Of a stretch of DNA of 64,000 nt, positions 23,958-35,471 are shown piece by piece; positions within the stretch are counted from its first letter, which is position 1; the number at the start of each line of letters is the position of its first letter. Below the pieces are notes generated by a model that did no database searches, was not told where the DNA came from, and saw nothing but the letters and a program-made list of their open reading frames with translations. The DNA is from Verticillium longisporum (lineage: Eukaryota; Ascomycota; Sordariomycetes; Glomerellales; Plectosphaerellaceae), in contig JAETXT010000015.1 of assembly GCA_019188255.1 (NCBI GenBank), forward strand, positions 1,364,001-1,428,000. Direction: 5' to 3'. The position numbers were made by a program, and so were the translations under genes.

Positions 23958-25006
23958 TACGACAATAAAGGAGTGAAATTGGCTGAGAAGGAGAAGAAAT
24001 CGGACTTCAGGGGAACGGAACGGCCGTGGCCGGACTGGCCGCGTACTATATGTTCTATCGTCTGGACTGAGCAGCAAGTCTGACGGATAATCCGGCAGGG
24101 ACAGCTGCCGTTGCAGAAAGGGGCTCACGCAGAACGATCGTTGGTTTCATAGGTTGTATAAGCCCCTTATTAGAGTTATAGTGATGCGCTGGCTTGGCCG
24201 CCATTCTGGTCGACGTTGAAACTTTAAATAACTGCCGGTCAAGCGTTCCTCGAATGGCCAGCAAGGAAAGCCTCCGGCTGCGACGTCGACAATCAACAGC
24301 CGGAATTGAATCCTGAAATTTTGTCCAATGAGGGCCACAAGTACAAATCTACGGACATGCTCGATCCCCGTGGCATACTACAGACCACGCAAAGTTCATT
24401 TCTCCCTAACTGATGTCACCCACTTTCCGCCGCCGTGGTATGGACATGCTCTGCGCCAATCGCATCATGGTGTCGCATCCGTGCGAACGTGCCGACACAA
24501 TCAAGGCGATTGGTAACTGAGAGCGATTACAGGATGCGACCTCGAATTACGTGCAGTTGAGGACCTTTGGACAGATGTCACTGGCAATTTAAGTGATCAA
24601 AGAGTGAGCCGACTGACATGCCTCGTTGTGCAGTGGTTACCCGCAGTCATGGCTTGCCACATCTACTGCGGTCTCTGACTTCGTAGAGTACCGAGACCTC
24701 GAGTCCGAGAGAACGCACAACACCGGCCGTCATGTCGCTTGAGTTCTGTCGAAGGTCTTTACCTTGCCACGGCTTGCTCTGGGTTACCGATCGGTGAGCT
24801 CGGTGAGGCTTATCGGAGAGGCCTGGAATTTGCTTATCAGCTCCACTAAAAAGTTTCCCATTCGATTCTTCTCCCCCGCCATCCATACCGACACATCGAC
24901 CTTCTGAATCTCCTCAGCTTCTATCACTAGGCTTCTCGACATAGCGATCCCCCTTCTCTGTCGATGAGACAAGTCGAAAACATTTACTCATAAACCACCC
25001 GACGCC
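23958..25006. other. intergenic region between divergent genes
   Basis: Shared upstream region of the glucanase (-) and the small protein gene (+). No gene, repeat or RNA recognised. Confidence 0.5.
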
Positions 25007-25505
25007 ATGGCTCCCTCCGCCAAGAACCTCGCAGGTACCTCTCGCCCACACGCCCACGCCAAAGCCCGCAAGGCCAAAACCCAGCAGGCGCGCGTTGCTC
25101 TCGCCAATGCGAACCGCGTCGCAAAGCGCGATGTAAGGCGCGGCGCCCGCCCTGGGCTACTTCCCAACAGCGGACCACAAGCAGCACTGAGCCGCAAGAA
25201 GGCGCGCAAGGTCGAGAAGGCACTGGCACACGCTGCGAAGAGGCGGGAGGAACAAGGGGATGTTGAGGGCTTGGACGAGGACGAAGAGGCGGACGAGGAA
25301 TACGTTGATGCGGAGGATGAGGAGGAAGAAGCTGGAGTTGAGATGGAAGGTGGGATTGTTCTCTGATCGGTCATATTGTGCGCTTGCTGACCCGAATACT
25401 TCAGATGCTGTCGAGCCCAAGACGTCGAAGAAATCGAAGAAGTCGAAGAAGGGGAAGAAGGCTGCTGCGACAACAACGGATATGGAGGTCGATGATATCG
25501 CTTGA
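25007..25505 (+). CDS. small Lys/Arg-rich protein with acidic stretch (unknown)
   Basis: Exons 25007-25349 and 25405-25505 encode 147 residues; the 55-bp intron closes the frame and has normal borders. The first 85 residues are strongly basic and Ala/Lys/Arg-rich, with a helical run containing ALSRKKARKVEK. A block of Asp/Glu follows (about 85-112), then a Lys-Ser repeat region (KKSKKSKKGKK) and an acidic tail. This pattern is typical of nucleolar and ribosome-biogenesis factors. It is loosely reminiscent of Alb1-like proteins, but I cannot claim the family. Nuclear or nucleolar location is inferred from composition only. Confidence 0.7.
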
Positions 25506-27348
25506 ACAGCTCTCCGTGAAACGGGATGGCTTATAGAGAGGGAAGCGAGCCCCGGAATGTACTTATCAGGCCAGGGGCTTGCTTTGATCACAATGATGTG
25601 CGCCCAAACAGCCTACTTCCCAGTGTTCTTACTAACAAATGAGCAGTGACGAACTTGGAATTCGGTTTATCGATTCGTGCTGCGGCACCTTCAGATACTT
25701 GGGCGAGATGGTTTTGGTGGAGGCCAGCGTGATTGAGCGCTCGATTGCGTTCAGGAGTGCAATTACAAGGTTTGTCGAAAGTGGCAAACCGGACAAACAA
25801 AGATCCCGGCAAGGCCGGCTCGTCTGTAATCGACGACAACACCATGGACCATTCATTACGACGGAGTGCTGTTTTGCCATCTACAAGATTCGAGCAACAA
25901 TGCCTAGTCGCACCAGATTTAGCCACACCGCGTCGCCGTCACCGAAACACAGAGCACATACAATCACCACCCCTAACGTTTTCCATTGATAGCGTCGTGA
26001 TGTGCTTAAGAGGTCTTTTCAAAGCAAATGAGATGTGGCGCGTGAAACTGGCAGAACTTTGCCAGTGAGACAGCTATTCGCGTCTTGGCACCCTCGTACA
26101 ATTTCGCATGGCACACACAGTGCAGATCGTTGGCAGGGTTGCGATCCTCGTTAGGGCGAGATGGCGATCTGGCTATCCCTTCCCAAGAGACCTAGCAATG
26201 GGCGGCACGGGAACGTGAGCTTTGCATCTCGGGAGCACCGGTGTACCAAGCCTACCTGCCTGACTTTGACAAGGTCGCCTTCTCCCCTGGTGCCTGACAA
26301 ACCATCCAATCGAAGTTCTTGGAGGTGGCCGGGGCCTTGTCTTGGTTGCATGATGTGGGCTAGGAAGTTTCTAGTAGGAAGCGGGCCGCCGAAATGGAAC
26401 CTCTGAAGAACATCCTTATCGGAGGCTGGGCGGAGGAAATGGGTTCGTCATGGAGCCCAGTGAAGTACATGTACTTTCGGCAAGGCACTGAGACAACGAC
26501 ATGCTGTGCAAATTGACTTTGGCCTGGGCTTGCCAGTCTTCAACGGCGCTCCATGGCTGCTGATTAGCCATGAGATGAAGACTTGATTTGCACTGCTCGT
26601 CGCCCAGGCCCAGCATTCCTGTTGCAAGTACAGAAGAGCTGTTCTTTTTTTTTGGCCATCGACTCGTCGTATTCAACCTGCAAAGGCAACGACTGCCTCG
26701 ACACCACACTATCGAGCTGATTCTTCGTGAACCCCTGTAGAGATGGAGAAGCACAACGACCTGCCCGAAACGGCACTCGATCCCCGCATCTCAAGGCTAG
26801 GACACGCGGGCGTGGAGCAGATTGCAGGGCACGGGACGCGACTGGGCCCAGCAGCTGCAGTGTAATTCCGCGATGCGCGCATTCTGGATTCTGCCCAGAG
26901 GGGGGAGCCTGCGCGTTGCCAACACCCGCCCATACGACCTTGAACTGCTCCATAGCTATCGAGCTGCCCAAAACAGAAACGCCATACGGTACGGTGACGC
27001 CAGTGATGAGCTCTAGCCAACAAGCCTAGCTCGGCAGACCCAATTAACCTTGTGAGACCTACGGTAGTCGTCGCCGGTCAGTCGCCCTGTCGCCAGGCCG
27101 CCCTCTGAGATCACTCCTCGTGCGACGCTACGGGCTGCCGTAGATGCCACTGGGCCTGCATGCCAACAAACGGGGAGGTCCGCCACTGAAATGAACCCTT
27201 GGCATACGATCGTCTGTGTCTCCCCAGCACGTGTATAAGTAGGACCGATCCGCTACAATGGATCTCGGCGTTGCCTGTCCTGGCCGGTTGATCTGTTGAC
27301 TCGTTCCTCGTCCCACCAGTGTCTTCCTCTCCAGAACCGCTGCCCACC
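25506..27348. other. 1.8 kb gene-free stretch
   Basis: No recognisable gene. A run of 10 T lies near 26.65 kb. The final part is the promoter of the carboxypeptidase. Confidence 0.45.
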
Positions 27349-28825
27349 ATGAAGTCCTTTACCACCGCCGGCGCCATCGCGTCGCTCGCCCTTCTCGCCG
27401 AGGCCTGCATCCTGCCCGAGGAACTTGCCAATGGCGGCGAGGCCGTTGTCAAGCGCCAAACCGGAAACACAGGCCTGGCCATTGGCACTGGTAACAGGTT
27501 CGCGAACGGCACCGTTCCCCGCGGTCTCGGCACTCAGCCCCCGGCACCAACCTCGAGACCCTCCTGAATGTCGGCGAGATCACGGCTGCCGTCCAGGCTC
27601 TCGTCGACGAGTACGATCTCGAGTCCTTCGTCGCACCCGTCAAGACGTACGAGGGCGCCGAGATTGTTGGTGCCAAGGTCGGTGGCCAGAAGAACTGCTC
27701 TTCCAGCTACCACGTTTACTTCAACGGCGCCATTCACGCCCGTGAGCGCGGCTCCTCCGATAACATCATCTATTTCATCTCGGATCTGCTGTATGCCAAC
27801 AAGCACAACACCGGCCTTCAGTACGGTGGTCGCACTTACACCAACTGCGACGTGCGTCGTGCCCTTGCCGCGGGTATCGTCTTCACCCCTCTTGTAAGCC
27901 AATGCCGTCCTCGAGCAATTCCAAGCGCAGAGATACACCAATTTGTATCTAATCGGATGACTTACAGAGCAACCCTGACGGTGTCGCTTGGGACCAGAGC
28001 ACCAACACCTGCTGGAGGAAGAACCGCAACCCTGCGGCCGCCATTGCTGGTAACCCTGCTTCCGTTGGCGTTGACCTGAACCGTAACTTTGATGTTGTCT
28101 TTGATTTCCTGAACAAGTTCCATCCCGAGGTCGGCCCCAACGTCGCCTCGAAGAACCCTCGTGGCCAGACCTACCAGGGCGCGTCTGCCTTCTCCGAGGC
28201 TGAAACCCAGGCGATCAAGTGGGTCATGGATGAGCACGAGAACTTGCGTTGGTACATGGATGTCCACGCCTATACTGGTGTTCTGTGAGTGTTCTACTCT
28301 AAACCGTCCCTCTGAGAATGTAATCATTTTGCTAATCAAGCCGAACATAGGCTGTACGCAAGCGGAATCGATGAGCTTCAGAGCCGTCACCCCGAGCAGA
28401 ACTTCCTGAACTCGACCTACGACAACGTCCGCGGCCTAATGCCCGACGACCCTCAGAGCTGCGCGGTCTACGGTGAGTACATCACGCAGAAGGACTGGTC
28501 CGACAAGTCGTTCGCCGCCATGCGTTCCGTCAACGCCATGGACGCCGCCACTGGTCGCCACTACGAGGCCATGTCCGCCGCCTACCTGTACCCTACCTCC
28601 GGTGCCTCGGATGACTATGCCTGGGCCCGCCACCAGATCGACCCCAGCCTCAACAAGCTTCACGGCTACTGCCTCGAGTTCGGCTTCGGCAACACGGCGG
28701 CCAGCTGCGCCTTCTACCCCACGAGCGAGATTTACCACCAGAACGCTCTTGAGACCGGTGCCGGCTTCATGGAGTTCCTCCTGGCTGCGACCGAGATTGG
28801 CTTGGGCGAGGAGGGTACTTGCTAG
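27349..28825 (+). CDS. secreted M14 zinc carboxypeptidase (frame break or 47-bp intron)
   Basis: Extracellular metallocarboxypeptidase of family M14, removing C-terminal residues from peptides. A signal peptide (about 1-19) precedes a propeptide-like region with KRQ. Zinc ligands appear as HARERG (His, Glu) and DVHAYTG (His); DLNRNFD holds the Asn-Arg pair and CLEFGFG the catalytic Glu. Later exons are 27968-28284 and 28351-28825. The first exon (27349-27893) is not open throughout: the frame changes at a run of five C at 27538-27542. Either one base is missing there, in which case the coding-like NRFANGTVPRGLG segment before it belongs to the protein, or 27491-27537 is a 47-bp GT-AG intron. 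Removing that intron restores the frame and gives 429 residues, but it lacks an obvious branch site. The active site is intact in both readings. Confidence 0.8.
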
Positions 28826-29344
28826 ATTTGAGGAACAAGAATTTTGTAGTGACTTGACTCTAATCAAGGTGCGGCCTGCATATTGAGTTCTACATGCCCG
28901 AAGCTCGGCTTTGAGGGAGACAAGCATGCCGTAGCCTCGGATGAGAAAGGGTCGACAATGACGAGATGAGCCATGACGTAGTGTAAAACGTAATGTACTC
29001 CCACTTTTGGGCAATGATCACCTCCCATCGATGAAACATCTTATGCGACCACTTTGCAACCGCAGCGATCAAGTTCAACATGAAGGATCCAGAGGAACAG
29101 ATGCCCGCACGTGCTGCCTCCGCACAGATAAGGGGGAGGTCCAATTCTTTGAGGAGCCAAGCCATATGCTGGCCTGAAGAGGTGATTGAGATATCGGTAA
29201 TTGCAAGATATGCACTGGCGCCGAATCAAGCGTGAAGCACGCAGGCTTGACTAGATACTGATCCCGCACTACTGGATTACCGGTCCACGCCAGGCAACTA
29301 TGCATATAAGAAATACAAAATCGCAAAATATATAACACCAGGTA
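28826..29344. other. transition from gene-rich DNA to the AT-rich block
   Basis: 3' flank of the carboxypeptidase. Base composition is ordinary to about 29.3 kb, then drops abruptly. No gene seen. Confidence 0.5.
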
Positions 29345-30370
29345 TTCGCCGGTGGTTACCTACCCGACTACTAGTCTAGCCCTTATATAGATCATAGTTC
29401 AGAGAAATATCCTCTAAGTATAGTAAACTTTTCTTCTAAGTATAGTAGAAGGGTTATAGACCTATGGCCGAGTATAATATATATTTTAGCTTTTAATACG
29501 GTTAATATTAATAATATCTAATAATTATATATAAAGATCCTAGTAGTAATATATAGAGCCTACTACTTTAAATACTATATTTAATATCCTAGAGACTTTC
29601 TAAACCCCCGCTTATTAATAAACCCCCTATTTAATTTAGGAAATTACTTCGATCCCTAATTAGCTATTAAAGTTACGCTTTTAATTACTTTATTTTATAT
29701 AATAAAAGAGAAGATAGAAAATTATATAATCTCTTATATATTTCCTTAAATCTCTAATATTTCCTTAGCTTAGCTTATACGAATAAACGTATACTTCTAG
29801 GCTTATTATATAACTATATCCTATCCTTAGCCGACTCGTCTATTAATAGAGTAGATCTCTACTATTTAGTATTACTTTATAGAGCGGATAGATAAGCTCT
29901 TATTTACTTATTTTAATTTTCCTTATAAATAATTATAATAACCTTAAAAATCTAATTAAATAAATAAATTACTTAATCTCTTTTCCTATAATAGTATAGG
30001 ATTTTAAAGGGCTAATTAATAACCCTATAAAAAGCTAGGGTAGGGAACGATATATATTATATATATAGTATTATATATATATAGTATTATATATATATAG
30101 TACCCGATATCTTATATATTAGCTTAAGCGGGCTATATAGAAACTATAATTATACTATTTTAGAACTAAACGCTACTATTTAAATACTATCTCTATATTA
30201 AAATAATATATAATCTACTTTACTTTAATAAATTATAATATATTTTACTATTTTATAGCGAGAGGTTTATATATAAAATATTTAGGATTAGAACTATTAT
30301 TAATCTTTTTATAATAAGAAATTTATAATATTTAATATATAAAGAGGGGGGATAGAAATAGTTAACTTAA
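29345..30370. repeat. AT-rich RIPed DNA, origin uncertain
   Basis: Heavily mutated and hard to align. By position it may be the 3' end of minus-strand copy A. At 30045-30105 a short array of a TAGTATTATATATATA-like unit occurs about three times. Confidence 0.6.
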
Positions 30371-32402
30371 TTATTTTATTAATAATTAATATAATATTAA
30401 AAATATTATTCTAGAGTCTAGTTCGTTCTTTCTATTTATCTATCTATTTATAGGTAAAAAGCTATAGATAGCTTATATTTAGCTCTAAGTTAAATAATAA
30501 GTAATTTCTAGAAATTATTAATAAAGAGCTTATCTCTATTTAATATTAATTCTTTTAGGAGTCTATATTATCCTATAATATTCTTAAAGAATATATAAAT
30601 AAAATCTTCTATTATTCTTATAGCTTTATATAGGAGAAAGTAGGAGTATTTAATAAATTAATCGATAATTATTAGGATATTATCGTAAGAGGTCTTAATT
30701 AAGGGTTCCTTCGATAATAATAAGCTAATAATAAAGTCTAATAAGACTAACTCCTAGGCTATAGTTAATATTAATAGTACTTTAAGTTCTCTATAGGGCT
30801 TATATCTCTCTATTTTACTTTTCTTATAAAGGTTATAATTATAGATTATTATTATAATATCCTATTTAATTCCTTTAAAATTATAATATTTTCTAAATTA
30901 AGCGAATATTTTCGCTACTCCTTAGTATCTATAGGCTTTAGCCCTATAGACTTATTCGATAAGCTCTATAATACTCTTAACTAGCTTAGCGGGTTTTATT
31001 TATATAGTAATTATTAAGGTATAATAATATAGGATTAGATTTCCTTCTTTATCGTTTACGAGGATTACGTTATTATTTAAGGGTATAGTTTATTCGTAAT
31101 CTAAGTATCTATTTAAGATATTTACTTTATTATTCTTAGATCCTTTATAATAGATAATAGTAAAATTAAATTCTAAAAGTAATTCCGCTTATTTAATCTA
31201 TTATTTATTAAAGTCTTTATTTATTATAAAATATATAAGATTCTTATAATTAATATAGATTTTAATTTTATATTATACTCTAGAGAGATATATTCTCTAT
31301 TCTTTAAAAGCTTTAATAATTATTATAAGTTCTTTATTATATATTTAATAATTAAGCTCTAATCCGTATAGCTTTTTCGAGAAGAATACTATTAAATATA
31401 ATCGTCCTTAATCGTCCCTCTAGCTTAACTATCCCTTAATAGCGAAATTAGAGGTATCTATCTCGATTTCTATAGGTTTTTCGGGCCTATTATCCGGAGG
31501 ACTAGCTCGCTAAGGATAATATCGATAATTTAGCGAAATGCTTTTTCTTAGGGTTCGTTTTATACGAACTCTATTTCCTTAATTATAAGGTTTATTAAAG
31601 GATTAGCGGTCTTATTATATCTTTTTAGGAATTATTAATAGAAATTAACGAAACCGAGGAATACTTTAACGTCTTTAACGTTTTTTAGTATAAGCTATTC
31701 CCTAATAGCTATTATTTTAGATTTTTCTATCCTACTTTCTCCTAGGGTAATCGTATATCCTAGGAAATCTACTTCCTATATATAGAATTTAGCTTTTTTA
31801 AGCTCTATTAATAGCTTATATTAATATAATCGTATAAGGACTTAATAGACGTATCCCTTATACTCTTCTATCGTCTTCGAGAAAATTAGAATATTATTAA
31901 AGTATATTATTATAAAGATATCTAGGAATTCTCGTAATATATCGTTAATTATATTTTAGAAGGTTATAAAGGTATTAATTAATCTAAATAATATAATTAA
32001 ATACTCGTAATATCCTTATCGTATTCGGAATATTATTTTCTATTCTTCTCTATCCTTAATATAGATAAAATTATATACTCCTTTAAGATCGAGTATTATA
32101 AACTAATGAGCTTTTATTAATATATCCCTAAGTTCTAATATTAAAGGTAATAAATAGTAATTCTTAATAATAATATCGTTTAATTATCTATAATCGATAT
32201 ATAATCTTTCTTTATTATTCTTCTTTAATATAAAGAGAATCGGGTATCTTATTAAGGATATCGATAATCGAATATATCCTTTTCTAAAGTTCTCTTTAAG
32301 ATATTTATTAAAAGTATTTATCTATTAAGGGTTTAATCTATAGATCTTATTAAATTAAGGGCTCTCCTTTTCCTTAATTAGGATTTCGTAGTTATAGTAT
32401 AT
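30370..32402 (-). mobile_element. copy A (left part): RIPed chromovirus pol
   Basis: Minus-strand, RIP-mutated copy of the intact element. 30.4 kb aligns to about 34.88 kb and 32.4 kb to about 36.88 kb, covering integrase, RNase H and reverse transcriptase. Frames are full of stops. It ends where the truncated plus-strand LTR of copy B begins; copy A resumes at 41646 with only about 140 bp of its sequence missing. Confidence 0.85.
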
Positions 32403-32688
32403 TATAACGCCCTAGCCCGGTCATCACTAGGACACTAGGCAGGACACCCCGTAGGCGATCGGACGCGCTACACGGACCTATAGGATCACTTACGTAACCG
32501 TGACTAGATCACGATTCTCAAAGTGATCCGGTCACTAACTATACCGTAACCTAAGTAATAGGATTACGATAAGAAAGGTAAGCTATCTAATATAGACTTA
32601 CTAATTTAATACGATAAGGATAGAATAATAGGTATATAAGGATAAATATTCGATATTTATAAATATATTCTTTTTTACGATAGTTACT
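32403..32688 (+). repeat. truncated RIPed LTR of copy B
   Basis: Starts TATAACGCCCTAGCC, the RIP-changed inverse of the end of the left LTR of the intact element. It continues through the same U3 type (type 1) and TATA region, and breaks off inside the R/U5 part, where it joins reverse-transcriptase sequence directly. Its U3 is clearly less mutated than the surrounding pol. Confidence 0.8.
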
Positions 32689-33076
32689 TAATTCTCTTTA
32701 TATTAAAGAAGAATAATAAAGAAAGATTATATATCGATTATAGATAATTAAATAATATTACTATTAAGAATTACTACTTATTACCTTTAATATTAGAATT
32801 TAGGGATATATTAATAAGAGCTAATTAATTTATAGTACTCGATCTTAAAGGAATATATAACTTTATCTATATTAAGGATAGAGAGGAATAGAAAACGGTA
32901 TTCTAAATATAATAAAGATATTATAAATACTTAATTATATTATTCGGATTAATTAATGCTCTTATAACCTTCTAAAATATAATTAATAATATATTACGAG
33001 AATTCCTAGATATCTTTATAATAATATATCTCGATAATATTCTAATCTTCTCGAAGATAATAGAAGAATATAAAGG
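32689..33076 (+). mobile_element. copy B (left part): RIPed reverse transcriptase
   Basis: Plus-strand RIPed remains of the reverse transcriptase, from the region matching ILFVPKKNGKERL to the one matching YLDDILIFSKTMEE. It stops exactly at the first base of the LTR of element C. Gag and protease of copy B are missing. Confidence 0.85.
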
Positions 33077-33509
33077 TGTTACGACCTGGCAGCTTCCGAA
33101 GGGGGAACACTGTCAGAGGGTTAGGGTTGCTGTTTGCAGAAGCTTAGGTTGTGACTCTGAGACGATGTGGTGTCGTAAGGCGTTGCGCACTCGTTACAAT
33201 GGATACAAGGTAAGACTTAGATTGATCACTGTCGTGAGAAAGAATGTATCTACAAGTACCGAATGCCCGTCCTTATATACCTGTCATTCTGTCCTTGTCG
33301 TGTTGGGTTGGTGAGTCCATGTTGGATGGCTCACCTTTCTTGTCGTGATCCTGTTGCTTGGGTCACGGTGTGGTTAGTGACCGGATCACTTTGAGAATCG
33401 TGATCTGGTCACGGTCACGTGAGTGATCCTGTGGGTCCGTGCGGCGCGTCCGATCGCCTGCGGGGTGTCCTGCCTGGTGTCCTGGTGACGACCGGGCTGG
33501 GGCGTTACA
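33077..33509 (-). repeat. LTR at the left (3') end of element C, U3 type 1
   Basis: 433 bp, bounded by TGTTACGACC and GGCGTTACA. The first about 259 bp (core promoter, R and U5 in element orientation) match the other LTRs almost base for base. The remaining 174 bp (U3) match only the truncated LTR at 32403. A minus-strand TATATAAGGA box lies at 33280-33271. Confidence 0.93.
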
Positions 33510-33524
33510 TGATTCTCCTCCTCC
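33510..33524 (-). other. polypurine tract
   Basis: Read on the minus strand this is GGAGGAGGAGAATCA, directly before the 3' LTR. It is the expected primer site for plus-strand DNA synthesis of an LTR retrotransposon. Confidence 0.75.
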
Positions 33525-33614
33525 AGGTCGATGTCCCAGCGACCCTTACTTGTAAGCGCCGCACCCCAGGTAATTATGTCCCTCAACTTGTTCTTCCTTC
33601 ATGATACTAACGAA

Positions 33615-34237
33615 ATGTCGAGTCGTGTCGAAAAACCAAAGTCCCTGTCTGCTCGAAAGCGACAAGAACAGTTTGATTTTATTGAGCTTCGTGGCTACGA
33701 CGTCATGCCGTGTTCCTTCTGCCAACGGAAGGGTTGGAAGTGTCGTATGGTGGAGGGCGTCAGTCGCTGCTCCGAATGCGTTCGTCGCGGTCGCTCCTGC
33801 GATGGTTCGGGGTGCCCGTCAACGCTCGTGAGTGCCTGTAGTGGTGTCTCTCTCGCTTTCTCAGTCCGCTAACCCATAGTAGTGTCTCGCATCACCCAGG
33901 AGCTAGGCAAGCTGGACAAGAAGGAGCTGGATGAGGAGGCGCGTTTGGAGGAGCTGCAGTCTCAAGTGGCGGAAGCTCTCAGTCGTTTGAAGCGCCTTCG
34001 TACTCAGAAGCGATCTCTTCATGAGAGGGGTGTGAAGATGGTGAACCAAGGGTTGCAGTCTCTGGACGAGTTGGATTCCGCGGAGCGGAGGAGTCTGAGG
34101 CCGTGGTGGCCGTGCAAGCGGCTGGGGGTTTCGGGGTTATTGATTGGAGCGCCTTGGGCTCCTTTGACCCGGAGTCGCTTGATTTCCTTGGGACTGGTGA
34201 TACTGCTTCAGCAACTGTGGGCAGTTCAGGTTCTTGA
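33615..34237 (+). CDS. antisense zinc-cluster/coiled-coil gene carried by element C
   Basis: Opposite in strand to gag-pol, between pol and the 3' LTR, overlapping the last about 100 bp of pol tail to tail. Exon 1 (33615 to about 33831) encodes a basic leader and six cysteines spaced C-x2-C-x6-C-x8-C-x2-C-x6-C (codons 33711-33800). This is exactly the pattern of Gal4-type Zn2Cys6 DNA-binding domains. A roughly 48-bp intron (about 33832-33879, weak GTGCCT donor) leads to a second exon whose first 60 residues form a charged heptad-like helix (EEARLEELQSQVAEALSRLK), as in the dimerisation coil after many zinc clusters. Near 34086 the frame shifts by one base. The new frame runs on as an acidic, Gly/Ser-ending tail to a stop at 34237. 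An alternative start is 33576. Function is unknown; a role in regulating the element or host genes is inference. Confidence 0.6.
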
Positions 34238-35471
34238 TTGGTTCCCATGTATTTTCTTCATGCCCATAGTTTTTCCATTTGATGAGGTATTCGTCTTGTT
34301 TGTTCGTTTTTCTGTAGTCGATGATTCTTTCGACTTCGTATTCGTTTGTGTCTTCTACTTCCACGCTGGTTGCGAGTGGTGCGTTCGGTGGTGCTGGTTC
34401 CAAAAGTGCTATGTGAAAAACGGGGTGAATCTTCATGTTCTCTGGCAATGAGAGGTGGTAGTTGGTATCCGAGAGTTTCTTGAGAATTTTAAAAGGTCCT
34501 AGTTTCTTGAAGTCCAATTTGTCGTTTGGTCGTTTGGTTTTGATGTTTCGGCGGATAAGGTAGACGCTACCTCCCTCCTGTAAGGATGGTCCCTTCATCC
34601 TTGTTTTGTTGGCGTACGTGGTCATTCTGGTACGTACGAGCTCGAGGTCGAGCTTGATCTGGTCCTGGATCTTGCGGATGCTGGCCGCAATGTTGGTTGC
34701 TTTTGGCGTGTCTGGTGCTTCGCGGCGTTCCGCGTAGGCTGTTGGGTTGTACCCATAGTTGGCATAGAAGGGTGACTCCTTTGTGGACTCGCTTGGTGAG
34801 CTGTTGTATGCAAACTGTGCGATGGGTAGTAATGTGACCCAGTCATCCTGTTGGTAGTTGATATAACACCGGAGGTACTGCTCCAAAGTCTGGTTCGTTC
34901 TTTCCGTTTGTCCGTCTGTCTGCGGGTGAAAAGCCGTGGATAGTTTATGTTTGGCTCCAAGTTGAGCGATGAGTGACTTCCAGAAGTTACTGGTGAAGAG
35001 CTTGTCTCTATCTGACACCAGTTCTTTTGGGAGTCCGTGCTGTCCTACAATGTTTCTGAGGAAGACATAGGCGAGGTCTTCTGCCGTTCCTGTGGCTTTA
35101 TACGGGAGAAAATATGAGTACTTAGTGAGTCGGTCTACGACTACTAGGATGTTGTCGTAAGAGGTCCCAGTTAAGGGTTCCTTCGATGGTGGCAGGCTGG
35201 TGATGAAGTCCAGTGAGACTGACTCCCAGGCTGCTGCTGGTACTGGCAAAGCCTTGAGTTCTCCGTAAGGCCTGTGCCTTTCTGCCTTGCTCTTTTTGCA
35301 GAGGTCGCAGTTGCGAATGACTGTTGTGACGTCCTGTCTGGTTCCTTTGAAGTTATGGTGTTTCTTAAGTCGAGCGAAGGTCTTCGCTACTCCTTGGTGC
35401 CCGTGGGCCTTGACTTCGTGGACTTGTCGAATTAGTTCCAATGCTTCCGTAGGTGGTCTGGCGGGTGTCAC
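34137..35471 (-). CDS. pol: pol, 3' part: integrase and chromodomain
   Basis: Integrase region of the chromovirus polyprotein. The zinc-binding HHCC domain lies at the start (HGHQG through CDLC). The DDE triad appears as LDFITSLPP (Asp), VSDRDKLF (Asp) and GQTERTNQ (Glu). The C-terminal part holds the GPY-like KKLGPFKILKKL segment and a chromodomain read as EYEVERIIDYRK, YLIKWKNYGHEENTWEP and so on, which in relatives binds methylated histone H3. It lies in the -1 frame relative to the preceding RT part. The true reading continues upstream through LIPYHRTLAVTTRV, so the split reflects a one-base change rather than a separate gene. Confidence 0.9.
   Translation of the reverse strand: MTPARPPTEALELIRQVHEVKAHGHQGVAKTFARLKKHHNFKGTRQDVTTVIRNCDLCKKSKAERHRPYGELKALPVPAAAWESVSLDFITSLPPSKEPLTGTSYDNILVVVDRLTKYSYFLPYKATGTAEDLAYVFLRNIVGQHGLPKELVSDRDKLFTSNFWKSLIAQLGAKHKLSTAFHPQTDGQTERTNQTLEQYLRCYINYQQDDWVTLLPIAQFAYNSSPSESTKESPFYANYGYNPTAYAERREAPDTPKATNIAASIRKIQDQIKLDLELVRTRMTTYANKTRMKGPSLQEGGSVYLIRRNIKTKRPNDKLDFKKLGPFKILKKLSDTNYHLSLPENMKIHPVFHIALLEPAPPNAPLATSVEVEDTNEYEVERIIDYRKTNKQDEYLIKWKNYGHEENTWEPIKNLNCPQLLKQYHQSQGNQATPGQRSPRRSNQ

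Noticed and set aside
30045..30105. short direct repeats resembling a CRISPR or satellite
   Set aside because: Simple TA-rich slippage repeats within RIPed DNA; CRISPR arrays do not occur in fungal nuclear genomes.
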